A stretch of DNA of 11,132 bases from an uncultured Clostridia bacterium (GTDB taxonomy: Bacteria > Bacillota > Clostridia > Christensenellales > UBA1242): positions 1 to 11,132 of the forward strand of contig CANQHL010000036.1 of the NCBI GenBank assembly GCA_947623775.1, written 5' to 3'. The translations under genes and the position numbers were made by a program. The notes under the pieces are model-generated. The model did no database searches. It saw only the letters and a list, made by a program, of their open reading frames with translations, and was not told the origin of the DNA. Shown here in pieces: positions 7,290-11,132 of this stretch (position 1 is the first letter of the stretch; each line of letters begins with the position of its first letter).

Positions 7290-8237
7290 TTGAAAACTTT
7301 ATTTATCGCAGCAAAAGATTTTTTAGAAAACTTTTCACTTGATTATGATAGTCTCACAAAGCAACTTGAAGAGATTATGAAAAGTGATTTTTCTCGTCTT
7401 GGCATAGAGAAAAGCATGTCAATTTCTTTTGACGAAAGCAAACTATTCGGAAAGTCGGGAAGTGTTTCAAAAACCAATATTTCATTCAATAAAACTCGAA
7501 TAGAGATGTTGTTGAATTTAAAAATAGATGATACAAGTAAAGAGCATTTGAAAAATGTTGAGAATTTTTATAATCATTATGATGAGAAGAAAAGTCACTC
7601 GGATTTTGAAGAAATTTTGTATGAGTTTATAAAAAAATACAAAGAAATAGGTGCTGAATGGGCATTTGCACATATGGGAAGTTATAAAACGATAAAATAT
7701 GAAGTACTTGATACCATTTTGCATGAAACTGAGCATGTCTATCAAGATGAATACAGCAAATTTTTGGAAGAAAAACACTTTCCTGAGGACAAGAAAAGTA
7801 AAGTGCTAATTTTTACAAGTTTATTTAACACTATATTTGAGAAGTTACAAAAAAGTGGTGTTCAATTAAGTTATGAACGAAAAAACCATGTGTTTCCGAT
7901 TGAATTTGATGCGAGATATGAGGCGTTAAAATTGTTGAGCAAAATAAAAAATCTTTATTTCAAAAAAGATCAGGATTTTTCAAAACACCTGATCAAAAGT
8001 AATATTATTCCAGAGGATTTTAGTGCAGAGCAAACTTCGGCACAGATTTTTGCCGATTATGAAAGCATATATAAATTGTTTACGCAAAACTTTGGCAGTG
8101 AATATGAAGAGGCAAATAAATATATTCAGTCCAACAAAAATTTGATTATAAATGAATTTATTCGCAGATACAATGAGATGATTGACATTTCGCAAGCGGA
8201 AAAGGCAAATCAAAAATATACTGAGCAGCACTTATAA
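7290..8237 (+). CDS. Unrecognised protein with HETEH motif, possible cytosolic metalloprotease
   Basis: Encodes 315 residues from TTG 7290, which has GGGGAG seven bases upstream. Alternatives are ATG 7272 (GGAG immediately adjacent, too close) and TTG 7257 (almost at the predicted transcription start), adding 6 or 11 residues. There is no signal peptide or membrane helix. The protein is helical and Lys/Glu-rich. At residues 145-149 it has HETEH in the context TILHETEHVYQDEY, a fit to the HExxH zinc-protease signature inside a helix. About 55 residues later comes FPIEFDARYEA (202-212), where E205 or D207 could be the third zinc ligand. I cannot name a family. A gluzincin-like peptidase is the likeliest reading; a chance HExxH in a non-enzyme remains possible. 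It has its own promoter and converges with the esterase gene, with 15 bases between their stops. Confidence 0.82.
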   Translation: MKTLFIAAKDFLENFSLDYDSLTKQLEEIMKSDFSRLGIEKSMSISFDESKLFGKSGSVSKTNISFNKTRIEMLLNLKIDDTSKEHLKNVENFYNHYDEKKSHSDFEEILYEFIKKYKEIGAEWAFAHMGSYKTIKYEVLDTILHETEHVYQDEYSKFLEEKHFPEDKKSKVLIFTSLFNTIFEKLQKSGVQLSYERKNHVFPIEFDARYEALKLLSKIKNLYFKKDQDFSKHLIKSNIIPEDFSAEQTSAQIFADYESIYKLFTQNFGSEYEEANKYIQSNKNLIINEFIRRYNEMIDISQAEKANQKYTEQHL

Positions 8238-8252
8238 ATGCGATTAATAGTT

Positions 8253-9036
8253 TTAATTTAATTTTGAATTTATAAATGCAAAAATTTCAGATAGATTTTG
8301 CTGGGATTTAAAAGCTTGGTCACTGTGACCTGCACCTTTCAGAACGTCTAGCCTAATATCTATTCCCATTTGATATGCTTTTTCATAAAAACGTGTACTT
8401 TGTGTGAAAGGGACTAAGGTGTCGGCGTCTCCATGTTGCAATAAAGTACATGGGAAATCGGGGGAGAGCAAGTGGAATGGGCTTGCTTTTTTTAATTCAT
8501 CATCACTTATTTTACTAAAATTTTTATTGAAATACAATTCTGAATTTTTTATCATATAGTCTTTATTTTCATCTTCATCATCTAGCATAATTTTTCAGAG
8601 ACAACAAGTCTATAACAGGATAAAGTGCGACGATGCACACTTTGTCAAATTTTGAAATGATGCTTTTGTTTATGCCAAGCATGAGTGCATAGTTTGCTCC
8701 TGATGATACACCGGCAATTGCAATTTTGGAATTTAAATGATATTGCTCTCGATGGCTTAGCAAAAAGTTTATTGCTTTTTCGCAATCTTCTATACCTAAA
8801 GGGAAAGGGGCCTCTGTGCTAAGGCGATAATTTACGCTTGCGATAACAAAATTTTGTGTATTAAAATTGACAATATGTTTTATTGTTCCCGAATCTTTAT
8901 CTCCCGATGAAAAGCCTCCTCCGTGAATGAAAAATATCAGCGGAAATTTTTTGTCTGCGGCATTATCGGGGAAATATAAATCGAGTTTCTGGGCATTGCT
9001 TGAATTTTCATAAACAATATTTGTTATAGTATTCAT
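8253..9036 (-). pseudogene. HSL-type alpha/beta-hydrolase (esterase) split by a frameshift
   Basis: The first part (9036 down to 8578, 152 residues) starts at ATG 9036 with AAGGAGT (9041-9047) four bases upstream. It carries the oxyanion-hole motif HGGGF (38-42) and the nucleophile elbow GVSSG (109-113, Ser111). The second part (8588 down to 8253, 111 residues) carries the rest of the triad: HGDADTLVP, with the Asp of ADTLVP, and GAGHS with His88. The two frames overlap by 11 bases and differ by one base. Removing one A from the A5 run on the minus strand (T run at 8591-8595) would join them into a 260-residue esterase of normal size with all catalytic residues. It is either a recent mutation, a phase-variable tract, or a sequencing error. 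No clear promoter of its own is seen; it may be read from the methyltransferase promoter upstream. Confidence 0.85.
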
Positions 9037-9171
9037 AAAAACTCCTTAAAATCACTGGGATATAGCGTGATAATAAAATTTTGCGCTTTTTGCAAAACTT
9101 TGAAAAATATATAAAATTGAATTTTGTAAAACATATAAAAACTAAATTATTTTAATTTTTTGCCACTACTT

Positions 9172-10245
9172 TTACTTTTTTTGAATAAGGGTGGTGACCT
9201 CTTGTCTGTTATGGAATAAATTGTTTATTTTAAGGATATTGTAAAATTTTGATAATTTTTCTACAGCGTTTTTTATGCCTTTTTCTGGATTGCCCGGAAG
9301 TTTAATTGTGACAATTGCAAGACCATTATCTTTTAGGCATGGAGTGAGAATATTCATAATTTCAGCAGTCGCCTCAGGGTCTACATTCATGTCGTCGACA
9401 ATAATATCATATTTATGCTCTTTTGCAAATTCTTCAGCCTGAGCAATGTTTTCAATTTTGCACTTGTAATGTTTGACTTTTGGATTTGCCAGCAACACCG
9501 GATTTAAATCACCGGGGTCAACCGCATCAACAAAAAATCCATGTTGTAGCAAAACATTTGTCCAGCCGCCGGGAGCAGCGCCTATATCAAGCGCATGGCC
9601 ACCTTTTTCTCCTAAATCAATTTTGTATTTTGCTAAGGCTTCAGTAAGTTTGTTTTCTGCCCTTGAAATTTCTCGTTTGCCTTTGTTGGAACTGATTCGA
9701 TATTCGTCGCAGGAGAAATTTAAATTAAACAAACTTAAAGAATTTCCGATATAAAAGGTGTTGGCGTTTATAAAAATTGAGAACACATTGACATCTTCAT
9801 CACTTATTATTTGTTTATCAGAAAAAGTTGGCACGCCACCTAAATCAGTAAGATAGGTGCCCACATAAACTTCTATGTCCTTGGCGGAATAGTTTAAAGG
9901 GGATTTGTCAAAAGTTTCGCCGGCACAAATTCTTGTCTGTATTGCAAATTTTTCACCAAGTTTAACTTGAGGGAAACTTTTTAAAATTTCTTGTAGCAAA
10001 ATTTGCTTATCTTCATCTAGATTGCCTGAGATTTGTCCAATAACGGAAACGGGTGCCAAGTGTTTTAAAAATATAATATTGTTTTTACATAGCAATTGTT
10101 GAAAATCGTCTTGACTAAATTTAGTTTCAATCAGTGACATATTTTCACAGAAATCTTTTACAATGCAAATATGTTCATCTAATAATTTGAGTTCTTTTAA
10201 AGCGTTCTTTATGAAACATGGTGAATAAGTTATAATATACTGCAT
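9172..10245 (-). CDS. RlmM/FtsJ-like SAM-dependent 2'-O-ribose RNA methyltransferase
   Basis: Encodes 357 residues. ATG 10245 is chosen because AGGAGA (10251-10256) lies five bases upstream and the promoter lies just beyond; the longer frame to 10293 would begin within the -35 box. The N-terminal half (about 1-175) includes a THUMP-like RNA-binding stretch with EKFAIQTRICAGE (98-110) and a following VGTYL segment. The C-terminal half is a Rossmann FtsJ/RrmJ fold with the SAM loop ALDIGAAPGGWTN (218-230). The K-D-K-E tetrad of 2'-O-methyltransferases is complete: K199 in RAENKL, D284 or D285 in IIVDDM, K315 in TIKLP, E349 in RQEVT. The length is close to E. coli RlmM (366), which methylates C2498 of 23S rRNA. 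The same substrate here is inference; another rRNA site is possible. Confidence 0.88.
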   Translation of the reverse strand: MQYIITYSPCFIKNALKELKLLDEHICIVKDFCENMSLIETKFSQDDFQQLLCKNNIIFLKHLAPVSVIGQISGNLDEDKQILLQEILKSFPQVKLGEKFAIQTRICAGETFDKSPLNYSAKDIEVYVGTYLTDLGGVPTFSDKQIISDEDVNVFSIFINANTFYIGNSLSLFNLNFSCDEYRISSNKGKREISRAENKLTEALAKYKIDLGEKGGHALDIGAAPGGWTNVLLQHGFFVDAVDPGDLNPVLLANPKVKHYKCKIENIAQAEEFAKEHKYDIIVDDMNVDPEATAEIMNILTPCLKDNGLAIVTIKLPGNPEKGIKNAVEKLSKFYNILKINNLFHNRQEVTTLIQKK

Positions 10246-10264
10246 ATCGTTCTCCTGATTATGT

Positions 10265-10293
10265 ATTTTAACACAAATGCAGATGTTTGTCAA
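10265..10293 (-). promoter_or_regulatory. Promoter for the RlmM-like methyltransferase
   Basis: On the minus strand, TTGACA (10293-10288), 17-bp spacer, TAAAAT (10270-10265), preceded by TGTG-T as an extended -10. The leader before the AGGAGA site is very short. Confidence 0.78.
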
Positions 10294-10319
10294 CGAAAGT
10301 GAAAGTTACTTTAAAACGC
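10294..10319. promoter_or_regulatory. Spacer between divergent -35 boxes with repeat and palindrome
   Basis: Only 26 bases separate the two outward-facing TTGACA boxes. They contain a tandem GAAAGT GAAAGT (10295-10306) and an overlapping palindrome AAAGT-T-ACTTT (10302-10312). This is a reasonable place for a shared operator or a common UP-like element, but no regulator can be named. Confidence 0.3.
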
Positions 10320-10347
10320 TTGACAATCAGCAAAAATAATTTATAAT
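10320..10347 (+). promoter_or_regulatory. Promoter for the histidine phosphatase gene
   Basis: Consensus TTGACA (10320-10325), 16-bp spacer, consensus TATAAT (10342-10347), without the TRTG extension. Transcription would start near 10354, leaving a leader of about 155 bases before ATG 10510, unusually long for this window. The leader has an unsupported 40-codon frame (10363-10485) with no ribosome binding site and no riboswitch that I recognise. Confidence 0.75.
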
Positions 10348-10509
10348 AATCCATATAAAAGCATGCAAAAAATCAAAGTAAAAATTAAAATTTTTGTTTT
10401 TGTTGCTAGCAGGGTTTTGCCCGAATATTACGGCGTGAAAAATAGTTTTAATACAAAAAATAAATTGCTTTTTTATTCGAGGTGAAATTTAGATGAGATA
10501 GGAGGCGAA

Positions 10510-11049
10510 ATGATTGAGATAACATATTTTGTTCATGGAACAACAACGGATAATAGTGAGAAAAAATCAACAGGCTGGTTGCCGGGTGAACTTTCTGATA
10601 AGGGATTGCAGCAGGGGATTGAACTTGCAAAAATCATTAAAGACCAACAATTTGACATTGTGTTTTGTTCCGACCTCAAACGTGCTGTTGAAAGTGCAAA
10701 ATTAAACTTTTATAATAGAGATATAAAAATCAAAAAAGACAAAAGATTGCGGGAATGCAATTATGGTGATTATAATGGAAAAGATAGCAAACTTGCAGAT
10801 TATCATTCGCATATAACGGACAAATTCCCCAATGGCGAATGTTTAAAAGATGTTGAAAAACGGTTGCGTTCATTTGTAAAATATTTAAAAGCAAACTATG
10901 ATGGAAAGAAAATTGCAATAGTTTGCCATAAAGCACCTCAACTTGCTTTTGATGTTATTTTAAACAACAAAACATGGCCACAGGCACTTGCGGACGATTG
11001 GCGAATTGAGCACAAATGGCAACCGGGCTGGAAATTTATCATTCAATAA
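10510..11049 (+). CDS. Histidine phosphatase superfamily protein with VHG in place of RHG
   Basis: Encodes 179 residues from ATG 10510, with AGGAGG (10500-10505) four bases upstream. It belongs to the phosphoglycerate mutase-like (branch 1) histidine phosphatases: the N-terminal motif is FVHGTTTDN (7-15) with H9 as the phospho-acceptor. SDLKRAVESA (54-63) supplies R58, RLRECNYGDYNG (79-90) the acid E82, and VCHKAP (138-143) the second His, H140. Normal members read RHGxT; here the Arg that binds phosphate is Val8, while the remaining pocket residues are kept. The enzyme may still hydrolyse a phosphoester, with altered phosphate binding or substrate. The substrate cannot be told from the sequence. 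The protein is short, cytosolic and alone in its transcription unit, divergent from the methyltransferase. Confidence 0.9.
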   Translation: MIEITYFVHGTTTDNSEKKSTGWLPGELSDKGLQQGIELAKIIKDQQFDIVFCSDLKRAVESAKLNFYNRDIKIKKDKRLRECNYGDYNGKDSKLADYHSHITDKFPNGECLKDVEKRLRSFVKYLKANYDGKKIAIVCHKAPQLAFDVILNNKTWPQALADDWRIEHKWQPGWKFIIQ

Positions 11050-11052
11050 AAT

Positions 11053-11120
11053 AAGGCAGCGTTTGATGTGAACCTCGAAATTTAACTTGTTTTATATACA
11101 CATCAAAGGGCTGCTTTTTT
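11053..11120 (+). terminator. Large-loop intrinsic terminator after the phosphatase gene
   Basis: GCAGC (11056-11060) pairs with GCTGC (11110-11114), and TTTGATGTG (11062-11070) pairs with CACATCAAA (11099-11107). A small bulge separates the two helices, the loop is 28 bases, and a T6 tract follows (11115-11120). The long loop is unusual and could hold a further function. Confidence 0.82.
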
Positions 11121-11132
11121 ATATGAATATAC

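Noticed and set aside
8232..8279. A 10-bp direct repeat TTATAAATGC (8232-8241 and 8270-8279) around the convergent gene ends, as an insertion target duplication
   Set aside because: The 28 bases between the copies hold no element, and the second copy lies in esterase coding sequence.
8578..8600. Programmed ribosomal frameshifting joining the two esterase parts
   Set aside because: Joining the frames needs a +1 shift, there is no standard -1 slippery heptamer with a downstream structure, and esterases of this family are not known to use recoding.
9079..9097. A 6-bp hairpin (TTTTGC/GCAAAA) between the methyltransferase and esterase genes, as a terminator
   Set aside because: The stem is short with only two G:C pairs, and the minus-strand T tract is weak. 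I could not decide whether the two genes are co-transcribed.
10363..10485. A 40-codon open frame in the leader of the phosphatase gene
   Set aside because: It has no ribosome binding site, starts about 9 bases after the predicted transcription start, and its composition looks like translated AT-rich leader.

Overview
The window looks like a chromosomal stretch from a low-GC, Gram-positive-type bacterium, probably a gut or host-associated member of the Firmicutes/Clostridia. The signs are strongly AT-rich intergenic DNA, strong AGGAG-type ribosome binding sites, sigma-A-like promoters with a TRTG-n-TATAAT extended -10, short U-tailed intrinsic terminators, and a surface-anchored M60-family (mucinase-type) metallopeptidase. 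The standard genetic code is used. No tRNA, rRNA, CRISPR array or insertion sequence was found.

Layout. 1-122: the last codons of an unidentified gene, then a strong terminator. 123-518: non-coding AT-rich DNA ending in an 11-bp inverted repeat and a promoter. 537-1265: a four-helix membrane protein resembling the CNNM/CorB membrane module without its usual cytosolic domains. 1379-3472: a 697-residue cytosolic ankyrin-repeat protein with its own promoter. 3583-3608: a palindromic terminator. 3702-6284: an exported, C-terminally membrane-anchored M60-like metallopeptidase with an F5/8-type-C-like (CBM32-like) domain. 6271-6924: a two-helix bacterial PH (bPH2) membrane protein whose start overlaps the end of the peptidase gene. 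6993-7100: what looks like the orphaned membrane anchor of a lost surface protein, then a terminator. 7290-8237: an unrecognised protein with an HETEH motif, possibly a cytosolic metalloprotease. 8253-9036 (minus): an HSL-type alpha/beta-hydrolase split by a one-base frameshift in an A5 run. 9172-10245 (minus): an RlmM/FtsJ-like 2'-O-ribose methyltransferase. 10510-11049 (plus): a histidine phosphatase superfamily member with Val in place of the Arg of the RHG motif. The last two genes diverge from back-to-back promoters. A large-loop terminator closes the window.

How the genes fit together. The peptidase and the PH-domain protein are the only clearly coupled pair and probably form one transcription unit. 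The peptidase would act on host or dietary glycoproteins outside the cell. The PH-domain protein sits in the same membrane, with unknown function. The other plus-strand genes each have their own promoter and look like independent units. The window shows no defence system, biosynthetic cluster or mobile element that I can defend. The most distinctive items are the HETEH protein, the VHG phosphatase variant, the ankyrin protein with its Tyr/Asp/Glu-rich insert, and two signs of gene decay (the frameshifted esterase and the orphan anchor).
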